NCBI GenBank assembly: GCA_011390335.1
Contig: JAABSO010000027.1
Location: forward strand, 1-59,085
Direction of reading: 5' to 3'
DNA length: 59,085 bases
DNA from: Desulfotignum sp.
GTDB taxonomy: Bacteria; Desulfobacterota; Desulfobacteria; Desulfobacterales; Desulfobacteraceae
In this document: one piece after another, positions 24,673-33,774 of the stretch
Layout of the letters: each line of letters opens with the position of its first letter
How positions within the stretch are numbered: the stretch's first letter is position 1
Notes under the pieces: model-generated
What the model was told of the DNA's origin: nothing
Databases searched by the model: none
Seen by the model: the letters and a program-made list of their open reading frames with translations, nothing else
Translations under genes and position numbers: made by a program

Positions 24673-27213
24673 TCATGCAGGCACTTCCGGTCTGGGCATG
24701 GCCAGTACCTGGCGGATTTTACGGGCGAGCGTAAGCAGGGAAAAGGGCTTTTCAAGAAAGGGTATATTTTCATCCAATACCCCTTGATCGGCAATGACAT
24801 TGACTGCATAGCCGGACATGAAAAGAATGCGGATATCCGGGGCTAAACCGGTGACCTGCACGGCCAGATCCTTTCCGTTCATTTCCGGCATGACCACGTC
24901 GGTGATCATCAGGGCAATGATGCCGGTATGGGTCCGGCATAGATCCATTGCCTGGCTGGGTTTTTCCGCTGTCAGCACCTGGTAATTGAGTTGGTTGAGC
25001 ATGGAGCCGAGCATTTCTAAGTTGACGGCTTCATCTTCCACGATCAGGATGGTTTCTCCGTTTCCAGTTGGGATGTCGATGATATCCGGTTCAGGCGAAT
25101 CAGCGGATGCTGTTTGATGGGGAGGCAGGTATATTCTGAACGTCGCACCCCGCCCGGATTCGCTGTAAACATGGATAAATCCGTTATTCTGTCTGACGAT
25201 GCCGTACACCGTGGACAGACCCAGTCCGGTCCCCTTTCCCTTCTGCTTGGTGGTGAAAAAAGGTTCAAACAGATTGTCCAGGGTATGTGCATTCATTCCG
25301 CAGCCGTTATCACTCACCGTCAGCAGGATATAATGACCGGGAATAAATGCGGCATTATTTTGACAATAGGATTCATCAATATATACCATATCTGTTTCAA
25401 TGGAGACCTTTCCCACATCGGCAATGGCATCTCGGGCATTGATACAAAGATTTGCCAGTATCTGATCGATCTGGACAGGATCCATTTTCAGGTGCTGCAG
25501 CTTTTTTCCCGGTTTCCATACCAGATCGATATTCTCACCGATGACCCGTCGCAGCATTTTGAGCATCCCTTCCAAGGTCTGGTTTATATCCAGTATGCGG
25601 GGCGTTATGGTCTGTTTTCTTGCAAAGGCCAGCAGCTGACGGGTAATGCCGGCGGAACGGTCTGCAGCATGGTGAATTTTCTGAAGCCTTCCATACAGCG
25701 GATCTGCCGGGTCCAGTTTCTTAAGGGACAGCTCTGAATACCCGAGGATGATGTTGAGCATGTTGTTGAAGTCGTGGGCCACGCCGCCGGCCAGCCTTCC
25801 TATGGATTCCATTTTCTGGGCCTGCAGCAGCTGGGCATGGAGTTTTTTCTGTTCCACTTCCGCCTGTTTCTGCTGGGTGATGTCCTCAAATACGGTGGCG
25901 AACTGATTCCTTGCCGGAGAAAATGCATTGATGCGCAGATATTTGTCCATGGGGGCATAATGAATTTCAAACCGCTTTGGTTGTCCGGTGGCGGCCACTT
26001 TAGCATAGATATCCAGAAAAGGGGCTTGATCGGTTTCATACACATCGGTGGCCTGCTGTCCCCGGACAATGTCAGCCTGCAGACCGGTGATGGTTTCATA
26101 GGCCGGGTTCACATCCAGCAGAACGTAGTTCACCGCCCTTCCCGAAGGGTCATATACCAGCTTATGCAGGGCCATGCCTTCACCCATGGAGATATACAGA
26201 CCCCGGAATTTTTCTTCACTTTTCCGCAGCGCCGTCTCCATCCGGACACGGTCACTGATGTCACGCATAATGGTGGAATAAAACGCCACATCCCCTTTTT
26301 CAGAAGAATGCCCCAGAATCACCTGGGATACGGGTACCTGGCGGCCGTTACGGTGTAGGACGGCAGTTTCTCCCTTCCAGGAGCCGTTGTCCCGGGCAGC
26401 GGTCATCCCTTCTGATTTGATCCGTTCCAGCACTCCGCCAGAATGAAGGTCGTCGATCAGGCGGCCGTCAAGGGATTCGTCGGCATCCCATCCTACCATG
26501 ATCCGGCCGGCCCGGTTCAGGTAGGTTAGTTGTGCATCCGGTGTGGCAGTGAAAACCAGGTCACTGGTACTTTCCAGTATGGCGGTCAAGCGGGACCAGA
26601 CATCCTGGGCATGACGGCGTTTGTTCAAACTGATCAACAGGGACACAAAGATCTTGAGCAGTTCGACCTCCCGATCAGAGTAGGAATGAAAGGGATGAAC
26701 CGAGTCAAAACCGGCAAACCCGTCCAGCCGGTCATCATCATAAATGGGTACCGCTGCCAGGCTTTTGATCTGCTGTATCTCCAGAATTTCTTTCAGATTC
26801 CCACGGGGCAGGGCCGATACATCGGGTATGATCATGGGGTCGCCCTTGCGGTGAATTTCAACCCATTCGGAAACTGCTTCCAGGGGCGTGGCCTGCAGAT
26901 GATGGATTTGGGGTTCCACCCCTTTTCTGCACCACTCAAAGGTGTTCACGCCGATATTCTTGTCAAAGTCATAGTCAAAGACATAGGCCCGGTCAGCTCC
27001 GGTGAATTCACCGATTCGGGCCAGGGATGACTGTATGGTCTCCGGAATTTTTTCCAGGGAGGTATGGATACAGTCGGCAGCGATTTTCAACACAATGTCA
27101 AGGGTCTGTTTCTGGTGGTCAAAATCCTGTTTGATGCGCCTGCAGTCGCAGGTGTTTTGTTCCAGTTCCCTGATCCGTTGCTTGAGCGCTTCGACCTCAG
27201 CATGTTCCATCAT
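24673..27213 (-). CDS. Soluble hybrid histidine kinase (GAF-PAS-PAS-HisKA-HATPase-REC)
   Basis: An 846-residue cytoplasmic sensor kinase. After a short coiled coil (about 1-45) come a GAF-like domain (about 45-200), two PAS domains (about 210-440), the dimerisation helix with the phospho-His in [16 protein letters not shown], an HATPase (NARDAI, DNGCGM, KGTGLGLSTVYGIV) and a C-terminal receiver (ILIVEDEAVNLEM at the start, [12 protein letters not shown] carrying the phospho-Asp). There are no membrane segments. The kinase-receiver half closely resembles the membrane kinase at 54516-57002. AGGAGATGATATC precedes the ATG. The output is probably through a separate regulator. Confidence 0.9.
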   Translation of the reverse strand: MMEHAEVEALKQRIRELEQNTCDCRRIKQDFDHQKQTLDIVLKIAADCIHTSLEKIPETIQSSLARIGEFTGADRAYVFDYDFDKNIGVNTFEWCRKGVEPQIHHLQATPLEAVSEWVEIHRKGDPMIIPDVSALPRGNLKEILEIQQIKSLAAVPIYDDDRLDGFAGFDSVHPFHSYSDREVELLKIFVSLLISLNKRRHAQDVWSRLTAILESTSDLVFTATPDAQLTYLNRAGRIMVGWDADESLDGRLIDDLHSGGVLERIKSEGMTAARDNGSWKGETAVLHRNGRQVPVSQVILGHSSEKGDVAFYSTIMRDISDRVRMETALRKSEEKFRGLYISMGEGMALHKLVYDPSGRAVNYVLLDVNPAYETITGLQADIVRGQQATDVYETDQAPFLDIYAKVAATGQPKRFEIHYAPMDKYLRINAFSPARNQFATVFEDITQQKQAEVEQKKLHAQLLQAQKMESIGRLAGGVAHDFNNMLNIILGYSELSLKKLDPADPLYGRLQKIHHAADRSAGITRQLLAFARKQTITPRILDINQTLEGMLKMLRRVIGENIDLVWKPGKKLQHLKMDPVQIDQILANLCINARDAIADVGKVSIETDMVYIDESYCQNNAAFIPGHYILLTVSDNGCGMNAHTLDNLFEPFFTTKQKGKGTGLGLSTVYGIVRQNNGFIHVYSESGRGATFRIYLPPHQTASADSPEPDIIDIPTGNGETILIVEDEAVNLEMLGSMLNQLNYQVLTAEKPSQAMDLCRTHTGIIALMITDVVMPEMNGKDLAVQVTGLAPDIRILFMSGYAVNVIADQGVLDENIPFLEKPFSLLTLARKIRQVLAMPRPEVPA

Positions 27214-27392
27214 GATATCATCTCCTGGGCATGGATGCCGAAAGCCTTTTACTGCATGCTTCCGTTTGTCTATTTTGTCACAAATATCATATATAACGGC
27301 ATGTCAATGATTACAAGAGATAACCGGGTGCTGAACAGGGTTTGTTTCTGGGCCTGAATCCGCATCCGTATGTTGTATCATGCCTGGTTCGG

Positions 27393-27581
27393 TCATCTGC
27401 GCAGCACCGGCACCAGGAATACAAAACAGGCCACAAAGAAAAACAGTCCCCCCCAGAATCCCAGCCAGTCTTCTGCCTGGACTGCGGCAGCCATAAAAAA
27501 AACCGCTGAGATGATGAACAGGCTCCATCCCCATATCTGGCATTTTTTTTCAAATCCGGTCACGATGTCATCCTTTTTCAA
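27393..27581 (-). CDS. Small two-helix membrane protein
   Basis: A 62-residue product with two strongly hydrophobic stretches (WGWSLFIISAVFFMAAAVQA and FWGGLFFFVACFVFLVPVL), joined by a short loop and ending in RR. No family assigned. The frame can start at TTG (27581) or at GTG (27563); the latter has AAAAAGGAT at good spacing and gives 56 residues. It lies alone between the kinase and the liv operon. Confidence 0.55.
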   Translation of the reverse strand: MKKDDIVTGFEKKCQIWGWSLFIISAVFFMAAAVQAEDWLGFWGGLFFFVACFVFLVPVLRR

Positions 27582-27649
27582 CCGCTGCTTTCAGCCTTTT
27601 GTGTCTCCGGCGGGGCACCATGAAGCTGTATCACCGAGTTGGTTTAAAT

Positions 27650-27689
27650 AAAACAGCCGTCCCGGCCAATGGGCAGGAACAGCTGTTTT
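27650..27689 (-). terminator. Terminator of the liv operon
   Basis: On the minus strand AAAACAGC pairs with GCTGTTTT (27682-27689 with 27650-27657), extended inward by GTTCC/GGGAC through a G-U pair. The loop is short and the stem is followed by TTTTATTT. It lies about 100 bases after the substrate-binding protein stop. Confidence 0.7.
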
Positions 27690-27788
27690 GTTATTTGCTA
27701 TGATATGTATGTATTGCCAGCATCCCTTCTGCCGGATGTCGGCGGGGGTGCCGAAAATCGACCCGGGATCAGGGGCGTGGACCTGTTC

Positions 27789-29012
27789 CTACTGCTTGAT
27801 CCATCTGGGTACCTGGAACTGGTAATTTTTATAGGGTTTGGTGGGGGGGTCTGTGAAGATGGCCACCATTTCACCATTCTGCACCTGGTAATGGGCAATG
27901 GGCACATCTCCGCCGGCCCGCATGACATGGTCCTCATCCCATTTCCACCAACCGGTTTCTCCTTTGTAGCCGTTCGTGGCGATGTAGTCGGACACGGCAT
28001 CGTGGTTTTTCTCATCCCCGACTGCCTCGACTGCGGCGGCCCAAGCTTTGACACCGGAGTAGGCTGCCCAGGAGCCGGCCTGGGGCAGATGTCCCCAGAT
28101 GGTTTCAAATTTGTCCAGCCACGCCTGGGCCTCGGGGGTGGGGGCTTCCGGCGTGGGCATGGCTGTGGGCACTTCCCCCAAAAGACCGTCAGCTTCTTTG
28201 CCCATGGTTTCCACCACTTCCCTGGGCACCAGGGAGTAGCCGTAGCTTAAGATGGAGTCGGTGGGCCGTTTCATGAACTGCCGGAAAAAGGTGATCACTT
28301 CCTGGGCAGACACGATCTCCACATGGATGATGGCCGGCTTGATCCTGCGGATCTGGGTGAGCAGCGGTCCCCATTGGTTGGTACCGTAGGGCACCAGCTC
28401 ATGCATGGCAACCTCCCAGCCTTTTTCCTTAAAATTTTTTTCCAGGGTGTCTCCGACTTCTGTTCCCCAGGCATCATCGGCCGTAATGATCACCGCTTTT
28501 TTGTTGGGGTATTCATAGGGCAGGGCCATGAGCACGTTGAACATGGACTGGGCCTGGTTGATGCCGGTGTCGGTGAGCTGGAAGATGTTCTTGTATTCTT
28601 CTTTGTTCTGTTTGAACACGTCCACGGCGGACTGGGATCCGTCATCGGCAAAAAACGGGGCCGTGTATTTGCCGTAGGCCCGGACATCCTGGCCCCATCC
28701 GGCCCAGCCTGCGTGCACGGAATCCACCTTTATCTGGCCGCACAGGTAATCAGCACCCTGCATGACCCGTTCGGGTGCAAATTCCTGGGTATCGAAACGG
28801 ATGGGCTCCAGCTGTTTGCCCAGAAGCCCTCCGGCCGTGTTGATCTCGTCGATGGCCATCTTGATGCCTTTCCAGTAGTTGTCCCCGGTGTCGGTGTAGG
28901 GTCCGGTCATGGCCAGCGGCACACCCACCTTGATGGTGTCTTTGGCCCAAAGGGCTGTGGCAGGCATCAAAGCCAGTGCCAGAATCAAAAAAATACCAAG
29001 TGCTTTTTTCAT
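27789..29012 (-). CDS. livK: Branched-chain-amino-acid-type ABC transporter substrate-binding protein
   Basis: A 407-residue periplasmic binding protein with a signal peptide (KKALGIFLILALALMPATALWA) and the Peripla_BP_6 fold (IKVGVPLAMTGPYTDTGDNY, INTAGGLLGKQLEPI). This family binds branched-chain amino acids, amides or urea; the ligand cannot be read from sequence. It is the last gene of the operon, after livG, livF, livH and livM. I placed the start at 29012 because AGGAGG then lies six bases away; the ATG six bases earlier abuts it. A Pro-rich TAMPTPEAPTPEAQAW stretch near residue 290 is probably a surface loop. Confidence 0.9.
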   Translation of the reverse strand: MKKALGIFLILALALMPATALWAKDTIKVGVPLAMTGPYTDTGDNYWKGIKMAIDEINTAGGLLGKQLEPIRFDTQEFAPERVMQGADYLCGQIKVDSVHAGWAGWGQDVRAYGKYTAPFFADDGSQSAVDVFKQNKEEYKNIFQLTDTGINQAQSMFNVLMALPYEYPNKKAVIITADDAWGTEVGDTLEKNFKEKGWEVAMHELVPYGTNQWGPLLTQIRRIKPAIIHVEIVSAQEVITFFRQFMKRPTDSILSYGYSLVPREVVETMGKEADGLLGEVPTAMPTPEAPTPEAQAWLDKFETIWGHLPQAGSWAAYSGVKAWAAAVEAVGDEKNHDAVSDYIATNGYKGETGWWKWDEDHVMRAGGDVPIAHYQVQNGEMVAIFTDPPTKPYKNYQFQVPRWIKQ

Positions 29013-29076
29013 GTTCATCCTCCTGAAGTGTTATTGAGATTGCCGGGGCTTCAGGGCTGAACCCTGCCCCCGTATG

Positions 29077-30048
29077 TTAATGGGTTATGTCATGCGGCTT
29101 TTTGGAAAACAACCGTTCAAACAGCCCCACAATGCCGTCGGGCAGAACCAGGACCAGGATCACCACCATGGCCCCCATGGTGATGGGTCTGTATGGACCT
29201 AAGGGGGAGAGCAGTTCGTTGATGGCAATGGTGATAAAGGCCCCGATTATAGCACCGGGAAATTTGCCCACCCCGCCGATGACCAGAATCACCATGAGGG
29301 TGACAAACAGGTCGATACCCAGCATTCTTGTGGACAGCATGCCCACGTAATGGGCGTAAAAACCGCCCATCATGCCGGTGAGAAACGAGGTCAAAGCAAA
29401 CACCATGAGCTTGTACTTGAAGGCAGACACCCCCAGGCAGGCGGCAAATTCCTGGGAATCTTTCAATGCCAGAAATGCCGTGCCCCAGTGGGATTTGATC
29501 ACCACAAGGATGATGACCGAGCAGATCACGGCCACCAGCAGCATCAGGTAAAAATAGGGCACCGGGCTGGCCGTGGAAAAGGTGTATCCGAAAATGGTCA
29601 TGGGCTCGATAGTCAGAAGCCCCCGGGTGCCGCCGGTGCCGATGGCCCGGCCGATCTCTCCTTTGAGGACCGGTTCCAGGATCATGTGCACGGCAAAGGT
29701 GACAAGAGCGATATAGGCCCCTTTGAGCTTGAGGCAGGGCAGCCCCACCAGGATGCCGATGCCTGCAGTGATGCCGCCGGCAATGAACACCGCAAATATG
29801 GGGGGGATGCCGAACTGTGCCGAAATTATGGCCGAGGCATAGGACCCCATGACAAAAAAGGCCACCTGGCCGAATGAAAAAATGCCTGCAAATCCCATGA
29901 TCAGGTCCCAGCACGAGGCCACCACCGACCAGATCAGGCACATGATCAGAATGTGCATGATAAAATTGGTGCCCCCGAAAAACAGGGGCAGAACAGCCAC
30001 AATTGTCCAGATAACTGCCAGCAGAAATGAAATGCGCCTGTGATCCAT
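29077..30048 (-). CDS. livM: Branched-chain-amino-acid-type ABC permease, LivM family
   Basis: A 323-residue membrane protein with about nine hydrophobic helices and the LivM signature: DLIMGFAGIFSFGQVAFF near residue 47, KLKGAYIALVTFAVHMILEP near 106, and FYAHYVGMLSTRMLGI near 228. It forms the translocation channel with LivH. It ends in a short polar tail (LFSKKPHDITH). It starts 4 bases after the livH stop and ends 64 bases before livK. Confidence 0.92.
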   Translation of the reverse strand: MDHRRISFLLAVIWTIVAVLPLFFGGTNFIMHILIMCLIWSVVASCWDLIMGFAGIFSFGQVAFFVMGSYASAIISAQFGIPPIFAVFIAGGITAGIGILVGLPCLKLKGAYIALVTFAVHMILEPVLKGEIGRAIGTGGTRGLLTIEPMTIFGYTFSTASPVPYFYLMLLVAVICSVIILVVIKSHWGTAFLALKDSQEFAACLGVSAFKYKLMVFALTSFLTGMMGGFYAHYVGMLSTRMLGIDLFVTLMVILVIGGVGKFPGAIIGAFITIAINELLSPLGPYRPITMGAMVVILVLVLPDGIVGLFERLFSKKPHDITH

Positions 30049-30052
30049 TAAT

Positions 30053-30925
30053 TTATCCCCATTTTCCCAGAAGCCCCTGGGGACGGACCGCCAGGGTGGT
30101 CAACAATACGGCAAACAAAACAATCAGGGTCCAGGTCATGCCGAAATACCATCCCACAAACGCCTCGAGCATGCCCACGATAAATGCGGCATACAGCCCG
30201 CCCCTGATGGAGCCCATACCGCCGAAGGCCGTGATCACCCAGGCTTTGACCAGGATATCCCAGCCGCCCATGGGGGTGATGAAATATTTCTGGGCCAGCA
30301 GAATGCCGCCCATTCCCACCATGACCGTGGAAATGGCGAAGGTGGCGGCAAAGACAAACTCTTTGGGAATGCCCACGATCTGCGCCCCGGCAGGGTTCTG
30401 GGCCACGGCCCGCACCGACATGCCGGTACGGGTGTTGTTGAGAAACCAGCGGAACAACAGAATGCCGCCGATGGACAGAAAAAAGATCCCCACATCCTGG
30501 TGGGACAGATAAAAATTCCCTCCCTCAAACCCGCCTTCCAGAAACGGGGGCAAAGATTTCATGCGGGACCCGAATATCACCTGGAAAGAGTTGTCCAGGA
30601 AAAGGGCCAGGCCCAGGGTGATCATCATCACCTTGATTTCCCAGTCATCTCTTTTGCGCAGCGGTGCCACCAGGACTTTTTCCACAAAAAATCCAAAGAC
30701 CAGCAGAATGGGGGCAGCCAACAGAAACACCAGAAAATAGTTGTTGATAAAAGAAAGGCCGAACAAAAGAAACGCGATGTATCCGCCCAGGCTGTAAAAG
30801 GAGCCATAGGCAAAGTTAAAAGCTTTGGACACCCCGTAAATCAGGGTCAGGCCCACGGCCATGAGGGCATAGACAGACCCGTTGATCAGGCCGCTGATAA
30901 TGACATCCGCAATTTCGATGACCAT
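30053..30925 (-). CDS. livH: Branched-chain-amino-acid-type ABC permease, LivH family
   Basis: A 290-residue integral membrane permease. The N-terminal SGLINGSVYALMAVGLTLIYG and FAYGSFYSLGGYIAF, and the later GGMGSIRGGLYAAFIVGMLE, are hallmarks of LivH. It pairs with LivM in the membrane and contacts LivG/LivF. It follows livF by 11 bases, with AGGAGGAACCCCC before the ATG. Length is normal for the family. Confidence 0.92.
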   Translation of the reverse strand: MVIEIADVIISGLINGSVYALMAVGLTLIYGVSKAFNFAYGSFYSLGGYIAFLLFGLSFINNYFLVFLLAAPILLVFGFFVEKVLVAPLRKRDDWEIKVMMITLGLALFLDNSFQVIFGSRMKSLPPFLEGGFEGGNFYLSHQDVGIFFLSIGGILLFRWFLNNTRTGMSVRAVAQNPAGAQIVGIPKEFVFAATFAISTVMVGMGGILLAQKYFITPMGGWDILVKAWVITAFGGMGSIRGGLYAAFIVGMLEAFVGWYFGMTWTLIVLFAVLLTTLAVRPQGLLGKWG

Positions 30926-30936
30926 GGGGGTTCCTC

Positions 30937-31641
30937 CTACATGCCCAAAAAAATTTCTTTTAAATGGTCATTGCCCAGGGCATCCTCTTTTGAGCCTTCA
31001 AAGCTGATGCGGCCCTCTTCCAGCACATAGAGCGTGTCAGCCAGCTCCGTGATCTGGGGAATGTTCTGCTCCACCACCAAAAGCGTGATGCCCTGGCCGT
31101 TGATCTGTTTGATGATCTTTGCCACCTCGTCTCTCAGGTTGGGCTGAAGTCCCAGGGAGGGTTCGTCTATGGCCAGAAACCGTGCATTGGACATGAGCCC
31201 CCTGGCAATGGCCAGCATCCTGGCTTCTCCGCCGCTCATGGTGGATGCCAGCTGGGACTGCCGGTCCCGCAGGCGGGGAAACAGGTCAAACACCTTTTCC
31301 AGGTTCTTTTTTTCAAAGGCCCGGGCAGACCGGGAATAGGCCCCGAGCTTGAGGTTTTCCAGCACGCTCATCTGGGGAAACAATTCTCTGTTTTCCGCAA
31401 TATAGGTGATCCCCATGTCCACCAGCTTTTCAGATCCAAGCCCGGTGATGTTTTCACCTTCAAACCTGATCAGTCCGCTGACCTTTTTTACCAGTCCGCA
31501 GATGGCTTTGAGCACCGTGCTTTTGCCGTGTCCGTTGGGGCCCAGCATGACAACGATCTGTCCTTTTTCCACGGCCAGGGACACATTTTTCAGCACATGA
31601 AAATCCTGGTAACAGGCATTTACATCCGTAAGCTTAATCAT
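30937..31641 (-). CDS. livF: Branched-chain-amino-acid-type ABC ATPase, LivF family
   Basis: A 234-residue ATPase: Walker A GPNGHGKST near residue 36, the signature TMSGGEARMLAIARG near 135 (first position T in place of L), Walker B FLAIDEPSLGLQPN near 156, and the H-loop position occupied by VVEQN, as is normal in LivF proteins. The start at 31641 overlaps the livG stop by eight bases. The longer frame with 29 extra residues lies within livG and has no similarity to the family. Confidence 0.92.
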   Translation of the reverse strand: MIKLTDVNACYQDFHVLKNVSLAVEKGQIVVMLGPNGHGKSTVLKAICGLVKKVSGLIRFEGENITGLGSEKLVDMGITYIAENRELFPQMSVLENLKLGAYSRSARAFEKKNLEKVFDLFPRLRDRQSQLASTMSGGEARMLAIARGLMSNARFLAIDEPSLGLQPNLRDEVAKIIKQINGQGITLLVVEQNIPQITELADTLYVLEEGRISFEGSKEDALGNDHLKEIFLGM

Positions 31642-32344
31642 TACAGTCCCCCAGATAGCATTCGATGACCCGGGGATCCGAGGTGACCTTTTTGGGATCT
31701 CCGCAGCAGATTTTTGTGCCGGTTTCAAGGATCAGCAGTGTCTGGGTCAGTTCCGTGAGCACCTTCATGAAATGTTCGATGAGGATGATGGTTACCCCTA
31801 AGTCCTGGTTGATGCGCCGGATCAGGTCCATGAGCTGGATGATCTCCTTGGCATTGGAGCCGGCCATGGGTTCGTCCAGCATGAGGATCTCAGGCCGGGT
31901 GGCCAGGGCCGCACCGATCATGAGCATTTTTTTGTGCAGCAGGTTCAGGCTGCCGGTGGGGGCATCCCGTTTTTCTGCCAGGTTCACAAATGCGAGCACC
32001 TGGTCCACATGGTCTTTGTCAAACCCTTTTTGGCTGCCGAAATGGCTGCCCACTTCAATGGATTTTGCCACGGTGAGGCTGGGAAAGGTCTGGGGGATCT
32101 GAAAGGTCCTGGCAATGCCCAATCTGGCAATGCGGTGGGGGGGCAGGCCGGAAATGTCCTGGTCTTTAAAGCAAATTGTTCCTTTAAAATCATACAGTCC
32201 TGTGATAAGGTTGTACACGGTTGACTTTCCTGCCCCGTTGGGACCGGCAATGCCGAAAATCTGACCCTGGCGGACCTCAAAGCTGAGATTGTTGACAGCT
32301 GTCAGCTCTCCGAATTTTTTGGTGACATTGGTCACGCGCAGCAT
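31634..32344 (-). CDS. livG: Branched-chain-amino-acid-type ABC ATPase, LivG family
   Basis: A 236-residue ATPase with Walker A GPNGAGKST near residue 35, LivG-type LPPHRIARLGIARTFQIPQTF, and Walker B LMLDEPMAGSNAKEI. The usual LSGGQ signature is replaced by a degenerate ATRPEI context: TGSLNLLHKKMLMIGAALAT occupies that place, so the second nucleotide site may be weak. First gene of the operon. A palindromic site lies about 50 bases upstream. Confidence 0.88.
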   Translation of the reverse strand: MLRVTNVTKKFGELTAVNNLSFEVRQGQIFGIAGPNGAGKSTVYNLITGLYDFKGTICFKDQDISGLPPHRIARLGIARTFQIPQTFPSLTVAKSIEVGSHFGSQKGFDKDHVDQVLAFVNLAEKRDAPTGSLNLLHKKMLMIGAALATRPEILMLDEPMAGSNAKEIIQLMDLIRRINQDLGVTIILIEHFMKVLTELTQTLLILETGTKICCGDPKKVTSDPRVIECYLGDCND

Positions 32345-32388
32345 CTTACCCCATCCTCCCCTGTGTTACCCCGGATACGGGACTTGTG

Positions 32389-32408
32389 TATCACATAGTA
32401 TGTGATAT
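32389..32408. promoter_or_regulatory. Palindromic operator-like site upstream of livG
   Basis: ATCACA and TGTGAT arms around a short AT-rich centre form a dyad of about 17 bp, in the divergent region between livG and the rightward secreted-protein gene. The size suits a GntR- or MarR-like dimer. No such regulator gene is adjacent, so the binder is unknown. Confidence 0.5.
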
Positions 32409-32553
32409 GTAATATCCGCTGCATCCATACCATGGCTAGGTTTTCAAATCAAGTTTTAATATTTTGCCATTGAACAATAAAATTTTCTTTGCTATTAGAA
32501 AATCACATTATGCTATACAATACAACAAACGCAAAATAAAGGGAGAAAAATCC

Positions 32554-33048
32554 ATGAAGAAACGCTCCAGACTGATATTTCTGCTGACCGCCCTGATAAC
32601 GGGCCTGTGCATCCATGCTTCATCAGCTCTGGCTGAAGAGGGCCAAACCCCGGAAAGCGTGGTAAAGGCATTTGCCGGCGCGTATTTTATGCTGGATGAA
32701 ACAATGGCTGACTACATGAGCCAAGATGCCCTTTACAATGTGAATGATGTCAACCGGGTGGATATGTACTTTCGGATAAAAAAACAGGAGGCTGCCGCCC
32801 GGGGATATGACTTCAGCTATTTGCAAATGCGTCCCATTCTCATGAAAACCCGGGTAATGTCCGAAGATGAAGATACCGCTGTTATTGCATTCAGAGCGGT
32901 CATGATCCGCAGCATCAATCCTTTGTACCGCATTGTGGGATATGTGTTCGGGCTGCTGGAGGAACATGAATTTGAAACCACGGTCACGGCGGTGAAGGAA
33001 GATGGCACCTGGAAGGTCGGTCCCGGCGGTTTTACATTTCCTGCATAG
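32554..33048 (+). CDS. Secreted protein, NTF2/DUF4878-like
   Basis: A 164-residue protein with a Sec signal peptide (KKRSRLIFLLTALITGLCIH then SSALA, cleavage probably near residue 26). The mature part (ESVVKAFAGAYFMLDETMAD, then alternating strands ending in TVTAVKEDGTWKVGPGGFTF) has the helix-then-sheet layout of NTF2-like/DUF4878 lipid- or ligand-handling domains. I began at the ATG at 32554 after AAAGGGAGAAAAATCC. It faces the Mla operon tail to tail, 30 bases apart. Function not known. Confidence 0.65.
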   Translation: MKKRSRLIFLLTALITGLCIHASSALAEEGQTPESVVKAFAGAYFMLDETMADYMSQDALYNVNDVNRVDMYFRIKKQEAAARGYDFSYLQMRPILMKTRVMSEDEDTAVIAFRAVMIRSINPLYRIVGYVFGLLEEHEFETTVTAVKEDGTWKVGPGGFTFPA

Positions 33049-33078
33049 CCGGCGCTAGTTCCGCCAAAGAACTGCTGC

Positions 33079-33774
33079 TTACTCCAGGGTCGCAACATCC
33101 CTGAAAAAATCTGTCAGAATCTGCTCCAGGCAGCGGTTCCAGGCCTGCACAAGATCTGCGGGCCGGGGCTTGGCCGTGGGCCGGGAAACCGTGTAGACCT
33201 GGTTGATCTTCGGGACAAAACCGGTACCGGTCTCCTGCTCTAAGGTCAGGCGCAGGGCCATGACAGCCCGGGGATTTTCCGGATGTTGGACATCTGCATA
33301 CAGGGAAATTATTTTTCCCCACAGCCGGTATTCTATGGCGGCCGGTGCACTGGCCGGCGCAGGCCTGAAAAAAACGGAATTGTACATCGCCTCTTTTATC
33401 GCATCTGTGATCATCCGGGCCGGTGATACCATGAATTTGTTGTAATAATCACCTGTGAAACGGTTGTCAGACTCTTTATAGATAAAAAAACTGCTTTCAA
33501 ATTCAGGGGATATATCAAACTGACGTATCAGAATGCCTTTTCCTGTGTCATGGGTACCGGCTTCTCCTGGTATCCGGGGCGGGGAAATGGCAAACAGGTT
33601 TGGTTCCGGAAAATCTTTGATAATGCCGGAACAGCCTGCCAGGCACAGGCTTGTCAGAAAAATGAGCCCGGCGATGATACTGCCGGGTATGCCTGTCCGG
33701 TTCATTCGCCCCGTGGAGGCGTATCGCGATGCGCCCGATGGTAATGCGCCCCTGCAAAGGTTCTGGTTCATCAT
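33079..33774 (-). CDS. Mla/Pqi-type transport auxiliary lipoprotein
   Basis: A 231-residue protein with a lipobox (LTSLCLAGC, Cys about residue 48) after a hydrophobic segment, followed by an ABC-type auxiliary lipoprotein domain (PqiC-like; YRLWGKIISLYADVQHPENP and ALRLTLEQETG). It is likely anchored to a membrane facing the periplasm, where it helps the MCE protein move lipids. The stop/start overlap with the MlaD-type gene (33771-33774) argues for the start used here. An internal ATG at 33705 would give a more standard signal peptide. Confidence 0.8.
   Translation of the reverse strand: MMNQNLCRGALPSGASRYASTGRMNRTGIPGSIIAGLIFLTSLCLAGCSGIIKDFPEPNLFAISPPRIPGEAGTHDTGKGILIRQFDISPEFESSFFIYKESDNRFTGDYYNKFMVSPARMITDAIKEAMYNSVFFRPAPASAPAAIEYRLWGKIISLYADVQHPENPRAVMALRLTLEQETGTGFVPKINQVYTVSRPTAKPRPADLVQAWNRCLEQILTDFFRDVATLE

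Noticed and set aside
32464..32553. 30-residue N-terminal extension of the secreted protein
   Set aside because: It would place the signal peptide inside the protein; the ATG at 32554 has the better ribosome site and a normal Sec start.
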